64,000 bases of DNA from Nocardioides campestrisoli (GTDB lineage Bacteria > Actinomycetota > Actinomycetes > Propionibacteriales > Nocardioidaceae): contig NZ_CP061768.1 in NCBI RefSeq assembly GCF_013624435.2, forward strand, positions 4,142,297 through 4,206,296, written 5' to 3'. The number at the start of each line of letters is the position of its first letter. The first letter of the stretch is position 1. The notes under the pieces are model-generated. The model did no database searches and was not told the DNA's origin. It saw only the letters and a program-made list of their open reading frames with translations. A program made the position numbers and the translations under genes. Below, piece after piece: positions 15,235 to 23,863 of the stretch.

Positions 15235-16338
15235 TCAGGCCCCGTAGACCGCGTCGGCGACGGTGGCCACGATGTCGTCGAGCGTCTCCACCTGCTCGGC
15301 GGCGAAGTCCAGGTCGCCGACCTCCCCGGCCACGACGGCGCGACCGAAGTTGCTGGGGTCGAAGCGGAGCGCGGAGCGCCGCTTCGCCGCCAGTGCGGCC
15401 AGGGTGGGGGCCTTGTAGCCGCGTCCGTCGGCCTCGATCGGCTCGTCGAAGTCGTAGGCGCAGCGGCTGCGCTGCTGCTCGACCAGCACGAGCGCGGGCA
15501 GGGTGTGCGGGTTGGAGTTGGAGACGCGCCCCGACGGGAGGGCTGTGATCAGGGCCCGCACCAGGGAGGACAGCTCGTTGCGGGAGCCCTCGGCGCCGAA
15601 CCGGGACCAGGACCGGCGCAGCTGCTCCACGTCGATGGTGAAGGTCCGGTAGTAGGTGCCGGAGGTGTAGTACGTCATGCCGATGTGGCCGGCGCCGGCG
15701 TGCCCGTCCTGGGCGTCGTCGACGGCCGAGAAGTAGTCGGCGGTGAGGGCGAACGGGTGGGTGGTCGCGGAGTGCGAGACGGCTACCGCCGCGTGGGTTC
15801 CCAGGTCGTGGGCGGCGGCGAACATGCGGCCGAAGGCGGCGACGTCGAGGCTGGCCGACCGGGCGTCCTGGATGCAGTCGGTGGACGACAGCGTCGCGCC
15901 GTCGGCCTGCGCCTCCACGGCCGCGACCGCGAGCGTCTGGAGCTCGGAGGTGGCGAAGAAGAGGATGTTGTCGCCCTGGGCGTCGCTGTCCTCGGCCTTG
16001 GCGTCGTCGTCCTTGTCCTTCGCGGCCTTGGCGAGGCCGTCGACGACCTTCTTGATCGCCGCGCGTCCGGCCTTCTCGTCGAAGTCGAGACCCTTGGTGG
16101 CCGCGTACTCGACCGCGTGCTTCAGCGCGACTCCGACACCGTCACGGGTGCGCACCGACGCCTCGGGGACGTCGTTGAGGAACGCGACGCGCGCCGCGCG
16201 CTTCAGCGCCTGGGCGGAGATCCGGCCGCGCTGGATGCCCCCGTCGAACTGCGACTTGGGCAGCCCCGACTGGTCGCGGTTCATGTTGTGCAGGGGCAGG
16301 GCGGTCACCGTGTGGACGGTGATGAACTTGTGGGACAT
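15235..16338 (-). CDS. cas7e: Cas7e (Cse4), Cascade backbone
   Basis: A 367-residue protein with the family opening FITVHTVTALPLHNMNRD and the block LPKSQFDGGIQRGRISAQAL. Six copies wrap the crRNA spacer in Cascade. The ATG at 16338 is preceded by AAGGA with good spacing, while the longer upstream frame is Pro/Arg shadow sequence. It lies 25 bases after cse2. The length is normal for the family and no stops or shifts are seen. Confidence 0.95.
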   Translation of the reverse strand: MSHKFITVHTVTALPLHNMNRDQSGLPKSQFDGGIQRGRISAQALKRAARVAFLNDVPEASVRTRDGVGVALKHAVEYAATKGLDFDEKAGRAAIKKVVDGLAKAAKDKDDDAKAEDSDAQGDNILFFATSELQTLAVAAVEAQADGATLSSTDCIQDARSASLDVAAFGRMFAAAHDLGTHAAVAVSHSATTHPFALTADYFSAVDDAQDGHAGAGHIGMTYYTSGTYYRTFTIDVEQLRRSWSRFGAEGSRNELSSLVRALITALPSGRVSNSNPHTLPALVLVEQQRSRCAYDFDEPIEADGRGYKAPTLAALAAKRRSALRFDPSNFGRAVVAGEVGDLDFAAEQVETLDDIVATVADAVYGA

Positions 16339-16363
16339 GGAGTTCCTTCGGTCGGAGTGGCGG

Positions 16364-17005
16364 TTACTGCGCGGCGGCGGCGGGCGTGGTGGCGGATGTG
16401 GCGTGGTCGCGGCGGTCACTGAGGCCGTAGAAGTCCTGCACGACCTTGGCTCGGTGCGACCGCGACTTGGAGCTGAGTCCGTCACCCCAGAAGGTCAAGG
16501 TGGTGGCCAGGGACGCGAAGTCGACCGGGATCCCGTGCTGGGCGCACCTCCCGACCAGGCCGCTGATGACCTGGGCGGCGTTGTCGACGTCGAGCAGGGG
16601 CAGGGAGTCGACCGACATGGACATCGCGGTGCGCTTCGGGACGCTCTTGCCGTCGACGTCCCCGGGCCAGGAGCTGTGGGCCTTGGCGTGCAGGCTGCGC
16701 AGGGTCGACCCGATGGGGGTGTGCCCCTCGCTCGTCGCGCGGGCGTCGCGGTGGACCGCGATCATGGCGGCAGCACGGCGCGCTCCGACGCGTTGCGACA
16801 CGCTCAGCCCGGACAAGGCGGCCTCGGTGTAGGGGAAGGCGCCGGCCTCGGTCATCGGGTGGATGCCGGCGGCGACGGCGGACAGGACCCCACGCCCGGC
16901 TCCCCCGGCGCGCACCCGGTCGCGGATGCCGATGACCCGGTACGCCAGGGTCCTCTCCGGGCGCCCAGCAACCGCGGGCGCCGCCTCCTGCTCGGTCACG
17001 CTCAT
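16364..17005 (-). CDS. cse2: Cse2 (Cas11e), small subunit of Cascade
   Basis: A 213-residue, mostly helical protein placed between cse1 and cas7e exactly as expected of Cse2. Supporting blocks include ALSGLSVSQRVGARRAAAMIAVH and the basic C-terminus SKSRSHRAKVVQDFYG, which ends in the frequent D-F-Y/W pattern of the family. The ATG overlaps the stop of cse1 (ATGA). Two copies stabilise crRNA and target strands. The assignment rests on both position and sequence pattern. Confidence 0.9.
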   Translation of the reverse strand: MSVTEQEAAPAVAGRPERTLAYRVIGIRDRVRAGGAGRGVLSAVAAGIHPMTEAGAFPYTEAALSGLSVSQRVGARRAAAMIAVHRDARATSEGHTPIGSTLRSLHAKAHSSWPGDVDGKSVPKRTAMSMSVDSLPLLDVDNAAQVISGLVGRCAQHGIPVDFASLATTLTFWGDGLSSKSRSHRAKVVQDFYGLSDRRDHATSATTPAAAAQ

Positions 17006-18606
17006 GCTCGGCCTTCCTTCGTCTTGGTCGCGGACTCCGCCTCGAAGAGGCGCGCGAGTGCGTTCTTGGTCGCGAATCGGTACCGGCTTCGGGCGGTCAC
17101 GACGTTGGGCAGGCCCGTCGGCGTGGCGAACGGTGCGGTCGCGACGTCGAAGACAGCGACAGCCCCGTTCCTCATCCGCTCCGCGACCGCTGCCGCGTCG
17201 AAGGCGTCCGAGGGCCTGGTGTCGAGCGCAAGAGCGATGTCCTCTTCCAGGGCGGCGAGCAGGGCCCGCTCGGTCTGGGCTCGCAGGGCAGGAGCTCCCT
17301 CGGCGCGACCGCGGCCTTCCGCCGCGAGGCGCAGGGGGCCGTTGAGCGCCTTGCGGAGCTCTGCCGCCACCTCCAGGAGCCGGACCGGGCCGTGTCGCCC
17401 GTCGTCCATGACCGCGGGGGCTTCGAGCCGGCGGCGGGGCACGAAGGCGTAGTCGAGCCACTTCCGGTTGCCTTGCGTGTCGCAGATCTCGGCGAAGGCT
17501 CCGATCATCCAGTCGTCGGAGTCGTCGAGCGGCAGGAAGGGCCGCACCCGGTCACGCCACACCTTCAGCGACCCGGCGAGGTCGTTGAGGTACCAGCGCA
17601 TGTACCCCTCGGTCGAGGAGAGGCGCACGTCGGGCGCCGAAACCGGCTTGGCGAGGATGGTGCCGTCCTTCTTCTTCGTCTCCACGAAGAGCCGGGACGG
17701 GTCCAGGGAGTGCATGGCCTTCAGCGACTCCCCCTCGGTGGGGGCGATCATCGGGACCCGCGTGGTCGATGGGCCGAGGACGTAGCCGGTGGGCACCGGG
17801 CCGTCCTGGGTGTCGTCCCAGTGCAGCAGTGGCGTGTTGCGGGCGTAGGTGGTGCGCCACAAGTCGAGCGGCTCGCGGGCCAGGTCCTCATCCGACGGGC
17901 CACCGCTCTGGTCCAGGTAGGCGGGCAGCGAGCCCGATTCCAGCCAGTGCTCAGGGACGTTCGCCATGAGGCTCTTGACCAGGGAGTCGCGGTGCGTCAT
18001 GTAGGCACCGAGCGTCCGCACCGCGACGTCTCCGGGGGCGCCGTACTCGAACTTGCGGCCGTAGCCGTCGCGGGCGTTCGAGTGCTTGGTGTGCCACCAG
18101 GTGGTCACGACCAGCCTGGTGAGCCGGGCCGGGTCGGCGGCGATCCCGGCGGACTTGCTCTCGACGCTGCCGGCGGTCGTGCCCCACTGGCTCGAAGATG
18201 AGCCGGGGGTCTGCGGGTCCAGGAAGGCGAGGCTGCGGATCGCCTTGTTGGCGTCGTCCTGGGCCAGCTCCCACTCCTGGCAGAAGGGGCGGGAGGGGTG
18301 GCGGAGCCAGAAGAGGTCGGAGAAGGTGTCCGCGAGCGTCTTGACCCCCGCGGCTGGGATGTCGGCCGGCTCGCCGGCTTCAACGTCCCCGAGGCGCAGC
18401 GCCAGCCCGGTGAGGCTGATGAGGAGGCGAGTCGTGGCGTCTCGTTCCAGCGGGGACATCCCGGCCCCGAGCCCGACGTAGCCGTCCGCCCCGACGAGGA
18501 TGTCGTAAGGGCTGGCGATCGTCTGCCGGCCACCGGGAAGCGTGACTGGGACCCAGGGGTCATGGAGGGCGTTGAAGACGCCGTCTTCCACCGTGGTCTG
18601 GTTCAC
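17002..18606 (-). CDS. cse1: Cse1 (Cas8e), large subunit of Cascade, PAM recognition
   Basis: A 534-residue protein containing family blocks such as FNALHDPWVPV at the N-terminus and RHPSRPFCQEWE near residue 130. It reads the PAM and recruits Cas3. The GTG at 18606 has an AAAGG about 8 bases upstream, and the usual N-terminus (xxFNLxxxPWIPV) begins right after it. The open frame extends further upstream without ribosome signals. Length normal; it is 94 bases downstream of cas3 and overlaps cse2. Confidence 0.93.
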   Translation of the reverse strand: MNQTTVEDGVFNALHDPWVPVTLPGGRQTIASPYDILVGADGYVGLGAGMSPLERDATTRLLISLTGLALRLGDVEAGEPADIPAAGVKTLADTFSDLFWLRHPSRPFCQEWELAQDDANKAIRSLAFLDPQTPGSSSSQWGTTAGSVESKSAGIAADPARLTRLVVTTWWHTKHSNARDGYGRKFEYGAPGDVAVRTLGAYMTHRDSLVKSLMANVPEHWLESGSLPAYLDQSGGPSDEDLAREPLDLWRTTYARNTPLLHWDDTQDGPVPTGYVLGPSTTRVPMIAPTEGESLKAMHSLDPSRLFVETKKKDGTILAKPVSAPDVRLSSTEGYMRWYLNDLAGSLKVWRDRVRPFLPLDDSDDWMIGAFAEICDTQGNRKWLDYAFVPRRRLEAPAVMDDGRHGPVRLLEVAAELRKALNGPLRLAAEGRGRAEGAPALRAQTERALLAALEEDIALALDTRPSDAFDAAAVAERMRNGAVAVFDVATAPFATPTGLPNVVTARSRYRFATKNALARLFEAESATKTKEGRA

Positions 18607-18700
18607 AGAGCATGCCTTTCGGTCGTGCGCCGGCGCGGTCGGCGACCGCGGTCCGTGTCGCTCCTGTGCCATCTGTGGCTCATCGGGTAGTCGGGCACGG

Positions 18701-21628
18701 TCAGGCCCATCCGAGAAGGTCGTCGAAGGCGCCCATCGGGTGCTTCGCGTCCTCGGCCTGACGCGCCCGAGCGGCGGCCTCCCACAGGGCCAGGTCGACA
18801 GGGAGCTGTCGCTCCAGGACCGCTGCCTTCGGCTTCCACTCCTCGATCCCGAGGCTGGCGAGGGTGGCGGCGTGCAGCGCGAGGAGGTCGTCACGGTGGC
18901 GCCCGGACGCCGGGAGGGTCGCCTTCTGCCACGCCCGTACCTGGTCGCCGGTGGCGCCCCGCATGATGTTCGCGGGCACCGGCCCGGCGGCGACGAACTC
19001 GGACGGGTTCTGCCCGGAGTCGAAGACGATGAACGTGGAGCCCGGGACGTCGATGTAGCGGGTGCGCATCGCGTCCTCGTCGTCCGGCAGACGGGTCAGC
19101 GACATGAGCGCGCCGTAGGTGAGCGTCGGCGCCGCGATCACGTCCTTCAAGAGCTTGGCCTTGGAGACGTTGGCGCTGGCGACCATCTGCATCTTCGCCC
19201 CGAAGTCCCTCTGGACCTCAGCTGCCCACGCGACGTCGGCGTTGAGGTCCTCGATGGTGACCCGGCCGTCGTCGACGAACGACTGCACGTCCTCGGGGAT
19301 CCGGAGCAGAGGGCGGCTCGTGACCAGGTCGTGCACCTTGCGGAGCTCCGCGGACGAGTAGGGGAACATCCCCCGAGCCGACAGGGAACCGTCCTTGTTC
19401 GTGGCCACGAAGACCGTCATGGTCCGCGACGGGCCCGCGGCACCGTGCCGGCGCACCCGGTGGACCTCGTCCCGGAACCGCCACAGCCGGCCGGCCCGCT
19501 GGACCAGGGAGGGGCTCGGGGCCAGGTCGGACCCCATGATGTCGAAGTCCAGGTCGAGGGACGCCTCGATGATCTGGGTCGCCACGACCACCACCGGCGG
19601 CGCCGTGATGTAGCCGGCCAGCTCCGATTCGTAGGCCGCGACCGCCTCCGCCGGGGCGTCCGCACCCGGGTGCCGGGGCGGCGGACCCAGGCGGCCGCGC
19701 AGCAGCGACTCCACCTGCGACCTCTGCGACCGGGTCATACGGGAGTGAAGGACGATCAGTTCTCTGCCGTCAGGGAGGGACGCGGCGATGGCCCGGGCGG
19801 TCTCCACGGTCGAGTCGACCTGGTTGCACACCACCGCCACGTGGCACCGGGGGTGCTCGGCCATCTGCTGGAGTGCCCACTCGGCGCGCGTCGTCGCCAC
19901 CTCGGTCGAGGTGACGGTGACGAATCCGACGGGCTCGACCGGGGCCGAGAGGGGGACGTCTGCCTCGACCTCGTCTCGCAGCTCGCCGTCGTCCGCCACG
20001 TCGATGAGCGAGTGCCCGGGGTAGCGGGACTCGTACGGGACCACGGCCTTCCGCTTCCGGTCCCGGGTGAGGCCGTGCACGTAGGCGTTGCGGTAGTCGA
20101 CTGCGTCCTGGTGGGGGATGCTCGCGGAGAGAAGGGTGACCCGGGCCCCGGTGGCTCCCAGCCAGGCGAGCAGCTCGACGAGGAGTTCGCGCTGGTAGGC
20201 GTCGAAGGTGTGCACCTCGTCGAAGACGACGTGGTGGTTGGCGACCGCGAGCAGGCGCAGGTGGGTCGACTTCTGGTTGAGGGCCGCACTGAGGACCTGG
20301 TCGCAGGTGGTGACCGCGATCGGGGCCACCAGACGCCGGGCCGAGGTGGTGAACCAGTGGTCGGCGTAGAGCCGGGCGTCCTCGGGGGTCACGCTGTCGA
20401 GCTGTGAGAAGGACGCGTGCTGGTGGGACTTGATGACCAGGTTCCCGGTCGGGTGGAAGTCCCGGCGCAGCGTCTCGGCCATCGCGTCGGTCGTCGCCAT
20501 GGTCGGCAACGCGAACAGCAGGTGCTCGTCGGGGCGCTGGATGTGGCGCAGCTGCGCGGCCTTCGTCTTCCCCTCCCCCGTCGGGAACGCCACCATCCAC
20601 AGCCCGTCGTCGGGCCCGATGTCGATGGCCGCCTGCTGGAGCGGCCTGGGCGGGTGGCCGCCCAGGATGACCTCCTCGGCGCTGTCGAGGCAGGTCAGGG
20701 AGCCGACCGTGCGTGCGACGTGCGCGTCGATCCCTTCCCGCCGCGCCTGCATCCACTTGTCGGCGTCGGTGATCGGGTCCAGGCCGCCGGCGATGAGCCG
20801 CTTGCCGGCCGCGACGAAGCCGTCGTCGGAGGCGACCCAGTCGGCGAGGATGAGGAGTCCCGAGACGAGAACGAGCGCGGGACCGGAGCGGGCCCCCGTC
20901 ATCGGCGGGATGTCGTCGAGCCGAACGCCGATCGCCTGCTCGATGAGCTGTCGCTGGTGGTCGAGGGTCTCGGCCCAGTGGCCGCCGGCGGTGGCGCGGA
21001 GCAGAGTCTCGTCGCGGTGGTCCATCGACTCCAGCGGATCCTCCGGGGCACGCCAGCGTCCGTGATGGCCGCTGACCGCGGTGGGAATCCAGCTCTCGCC
21101 GGCGGCCTCGCGTTCGGTGAAGTTCCGCCGGCCCCGCAGCGCGTAGGCGCCCACGTACTCGTGGCGCGTCGCCACCGAGCCGCCGTGCCCCTTGGGCTCG
21201 CCGAGCCGAGAGGTGCGGGCGAGGTCCATCAGCGCACCGGACGGCAACGGGAGCCCCAGCTCGGTCAGGCGTTCCGAGAGCGGGGTCCGCCAGGCCGGTT
21301 CTCCGAAGGCGAACGGCTGGGTCTGGAAGAAGGGGTTGACCTTGCCGACGTCATGGAGCCCCGCGAGCAACTGCAACGCTCGCACCGTCGACGCCTCGTC
21401 GCCCGGGTAGAGGGCTGCTGTGACGAGGTCCCGCAGGCCGGGCCGGAGCCAGGTCCGCCACAGCGACTCCATCGCGACAGACGTGTCCAGGAGGTGCGGG
21501 GTCGGCGCGTACGGCGGAAACCCCGCGGCCAGGTGATCCGGGTCCTTCGCCCACAGCGCGTACAGGGCCTCGTGGCAGGAGCAATCAAACTTGGGCGCTG
21601 TCACATGGAGGCAGGACATCAATCCCAC
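18701..21628 (-). CDS. cas3: Cas3, HD nuclease-helicase of type I-E
   Basis: A 975-residue protein with both modules. The N-terminal HD nuclease has the motif LAGLHDVGKVNPFF (His92-Asp93) plus a later SGHHGRWR. The helicase has Walker A FPTGEGKTK (about residue 353), DEVH (about 469), motif III LLSASIP and motif VI QRAGRLWRF. All key residues are present, so target degradation should be possible. It is the first cas gene. The ATG at 21628 and another three codons later are both possible starts. The presence of an intact Cas3 argues against a standard CRISPR-guided transposon. Confidence 0.96.
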   Translation of the reverse strand: MGLMSCLHVTAPKFDCSCHEALYALWAKDPDHLAAGFPPYAPTPHLLDTSVAMESLWRTWLRPGLRDLVTAALYPGDEASTVRALQLLAGLHDVGKVNPFFQTQPFAFGEPAWRTPLSERLTELGLPLPSGALMDLARTSRLGEPKGHGGSVATRHEYVGAYALRGRRNFTEREAAGESWIPTAVSGHHGRWRAPEDPLESMDHRDETLLRATAGGHWAETLDHQRQLIEQAIGVRLDDIPPMTGARSGPALVLVSGLLILADWVASDDGFVAAGKRLIAGGLDPITDADKWMQARREGIDAHVARTVGSLTCLDSAEEVILGGHPPRPLQQAAIDIGPDDGLWMVAFPTGEGKTKAAQLRHIQRPDEHLLFALPTMATTDAMAETLRRDFHPTGNLVIKSHQHASFSQLDSVTPEDARLYADHWFTTSARRLVAPIAVTTCDQVLSAALNQKSTHLRLLAVANHHVVFDEVHTFDAYQRELLVELLAWLGATGARVTLLSASIPHQDAVDYRNAYVHGLTRDRKRKAVVPYESRYPGHSLIDVADDGELRDEVEADVPLSAPVEPVGFVTVTSTEVATTRAEWALQQMAEHPRCHVAVVCNQVDSTVETARAIAASLPDGRELIVLHSRMTRSQRSQVESLLRGRLGPPPRHPGADAPAEAVAAYESELAGYITAPPVVVVATQIIEASLDLDFDIMGSDLAPSPSLVQRAGRLWRFRDEVHRVRRHGAAGPSRTMTVFVATNKDGSLSARGMFPYSSAELRKVHDLVTSRPLLRIPEDVQSFVDDGRVTIEDLNADVAWAAEVQRDFGAKMQMVASANVSKAKLLKDVIAAPTLTYGALMSLTRLPDDEDAMRTRYIDVPGSTFIVFDSGQNPSEFVAAGPVPANIMRGATGDQVRAWQKATLPASGRHRDDLLALHAATLASLGIEEWKPKAAVLERQLPVDLALWEAAARARQAEDAKHPMGAFDDLLGWA

Positions 21629-21935
21629 GGTGTCTCCTCAGGCGACGGGGATGTCAGCACCGATCTTGGCGGACCGACAGTCGCCATGCTGCGGGTTGGG
21701 CCAATCGCGACGGCAAAGGCCCTACTTCAGATTCTGGCCATGCGGCCCCCGGCCAGTTGCTGGCGGATCGTAAGCAGCGAGTCGGCGGCGGTTCATGCAC
21801 CCACGCCGCAAGGAGACAGGCAGTTCCGGGGGACGTACGCAAGTCTCATCCGGGGCGCGGTGTCCAATCTGCAGGATCTGCAAATTGGAACGATCCACTG
21901 CACACTCGCCGATCGTCGGCACAACCGGTCCGCCG
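21629..21935. other. cas3 upstream region with a 25-base palindrome
   Basis: A 307-base gap between the first cas gene and dnaB, both read leftward. At 21864-21888 CCAATCTGCA and TGCAAATTGG form an inverted repeat (9 of 10 paired) around GGATC. It could be an operator for the cas operon or part of dnaB termination, but lacks a GC-rich terminator stem. This gap is also the boundary between accessory and core DNA. No coding frame is convincing here. Confidence 0.5.
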
Positions 21936-23366
21936 TCAGTGCGCCATGTCCACGAACCGCGAGTAGTGACCCTGGAACGCGACGGTGATGTCGCGCGTGG
22001 GCCCGTTTCGGTGCTTGGCCACGATCAGGTCGGCCTCGCCGGGGCGGGTCGACTCCTTCTCGTAGACGTCGTCGCGGTGCAGCAGGATCACCATGTCCGC
22101 GTCCTGCTCGATCGAGCCGGACTCACGCAGGTCGCTCATCATCGGGCGCTTGTCGCCACGCTGCTCGGGACCACGGTTCAGCTGCGAGAGCGCGATGATC
22201 GGGACCTCGAGCTCCTTGGCGAGCAGCTTGATCTGCCGGGAGAACTCCGAGACCTCGAGCTGGCGGGACTCCACCTTCTTGCCCGAGCTCATCAGCTGCA
22301 GGTAGTCGATGACGATCAGGCGCAGGTCGTGCTTCTGCTTCAGCCGCCGCGCCTTCGCCCGGATCTCCATCATCGTCATGTTCGGCGAGTCGTCGATGTA
22401 CATCGGAGCGGCCGAGACCTCGCCCATCTTCTTGGCGAGCTTGTCCCAGTCGTCTTCCTGCATGTTGCCGTTGCGGATGTGGTTGAGCGCGATCTTCGCC
22501 TCCGCGGAGAGCAGACGCATGACGATCTCCGAGCGCGTCATCTCCAGGCTGAAGAAGACCGAGGCCATGTTGTTGTGGATCGACGCGGCCCGGCAGAAGT
22601 CGAGCGCCAGCGTCGACTTACCCATCGCGGGACGCGCGGCGACGATGATCATCTGACCCGAGTGCAGACCGTTGGTCAGCTCGTCGAAGTCGGCGAACCC
22701 GGTGGGCACGCCGTAGACCCCGGCCTCCCGGTTGCTGATCGCCTCGATCTCGTCGAGGACACCGTTCATGATGTCGCTCAGCGGGGCGTAGTCCTCCTTC
22801 GCCCGCTTCTCGGTGATCTTGTAGACCTCCGCCTGGGCCTGGTCGACGACGTCGTCGACCTGGCCCTCGCCGGCGTAGCCGATCTGCACGATCTTCGTGC
22901 CGGCCTCGACCAGGCGCCGCAGGATCGCCTTCTCCCGGACGATCTCCCCGTAGTACGCCGCGTTGGCCGCGATCGGCACGTTGGCCGAGAGCGTGTGCAG
23001 GTACGGCGCGCCCCCGACGCGCTGCAGCTCGCCGCGGCGCTGGAGCTCGGCGGCGACCGTCACCGGGTCGGCCGGCTCGCCACGGCCGTAGAGGTCGATG
23101 ATCGCGTCGTAGATCAGCTCGTGCGCGGGGCGGTAGAAGTCGACGCCGCGCACGGCCTCCGACACGTCGGCGATGGCGTCCTTGGAGAGCAGCATCGAGC
23201 CGAGCACGCTCTGCTCCGCGGCGTTGTCCTGCGGCGGCGTCCGGTCGTTGGCCGACCGCGGCTTCTCCCCCGGCGCGTACGACGAGGGCCCGTCGCCCCA
23301 CTGCTCGTAGCTCTCGTCGAGCGGCGGCTCGCTGGGCCCGACCATGTCGTGCTCGGCGATGCTCAC
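21936..23366 (-). CDS. dnaB: Replicative DNA helicase DnaB
   Basis: A 476-residue helicase. The N-terminal domain has the opening PPQDNAAEQSVLGSMLLSKD; the RecA-like domain has Walker A ARPAMGKST and the block LIVIDYLQLM, and ends with SQLNRGPEQRGDKRPMMSDL. The GTG at 23366 has a strong GGAGG five bases upstream; the longer frame upstream is shadow. No intein is inserted, unlike in some mycobacteria. The position near rplI and the MATE gene is the usual actinobacterial order. The upstream region is rich in DnaA-box-like sites. Confidence 0.97.
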   Translation of the reverse strand: MSIAEHDMVGPSEPPLDESYEQWGDGPSSYAPGEKPRSANDRTPPQDNAAEQSVLGSMLLSKDAIADVSEAVRGVDFYRPAHELIYDAIIDLYGRGEPADPVTVAAELQRRGELQRVGGAPYLHTLSANVPIAANAAYYGEIVREKAILRRLVEAGTKIVQIGYAGEGQVDDVVDQAQAEVYKITEKRAKEDYAPLSDIMNGVLDEIEAISNREAGVYGVPTGFADFDELTNGLHSGQMIIVAARPAMGKSTLALDFCRAASIHNNMASVFFSLEMTRSEIVMRLLSAEAKIALNHIRNGNMQEDDWDKLAKKMGEVSAAPMYIDDSPNMTMMEIRAKARRLKQKHDLRLIVIDYLQLMSSGKKVESRQLEVSEFSRQIKLLAKELEVPIIALSQLNRGPEQRGDKRPMMSDLRESGSIEQDADMVILLHRDDVYEKESTRPGEADLIVAKHRNGPTRDITVAFQGHYSRFVDMAH

Positions 23367-23863
23367 AGGGTGCCTCCGGAGGGGGGTGGTGGCGGTGGGA
23401 CGACCGACGGATGACCGCGTGTGGCCGGGCGCCGGGACGGGGGGCGACCCAGGCACTGACCACGGTAGGAACGACCACCGACAGACCTGGGACGCAGCGA
23501 CGGTACGTGCCGGAAGGACCCAAAGGACAGCCCGTTATCCACAGGGTGTGTGCATAACTGGGGATTTCTGGTGCACGAAGCCACCGGATCTGTGGGGCTC
23601 GCCGGGTGCGTTGTGTGGAAAACATGTCCACAACATCTGCCACATAGCCTCTGACCTGCGGAAACGTCGTCCTCAACCTGTGGATGAAAGTTGGGGAGAA
23701 AGAATTTTCGCAGACGGTTCAGACCGCCGGTTGCTTTGTCGACAAGTTGCGGACAGCGCTGTGATCTGTGTGATATCCCCCGGATGTCCACAGGCTGGAG
23801 CACAGGCTGGGACACAGGGTGGTCGTAGCGGGTAGAACTCTCCGTGCTCATTACACTTCCAGG
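23367..23863. promoter_or_regulatory. dnaB/MATE divergent region with DnaA-box-like cluster
   Basis: A 497-base divergent intergenic region. It contains one perfect DnaA box, TTATCCACA at 23535-23543, one-mismatch copies on the other strand (TGTGGATGA at 23679-23687, TGTGGAAAA at 23613-23621), and two ATGTCCACA motifs (about 23624 and 23784). The density of TCCACA motifs is much higher than in neighbouring DNA. DnaA control of dnaB is plausible. The main oriC is expected beyond the right edge of the window, next to dnaA. Confidence 0.55.

Noticed and set aside
3141..21628. A standard CRISPR-guided transposon
   Set aside because: Cas3 is intact, TniQ is long with its own DNA-binding tail and sits with tnsABC rather than with the Cascade genes, and no self-matching atypical spacer near a transposon end was seen. 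Kept as an open hypothesis only.
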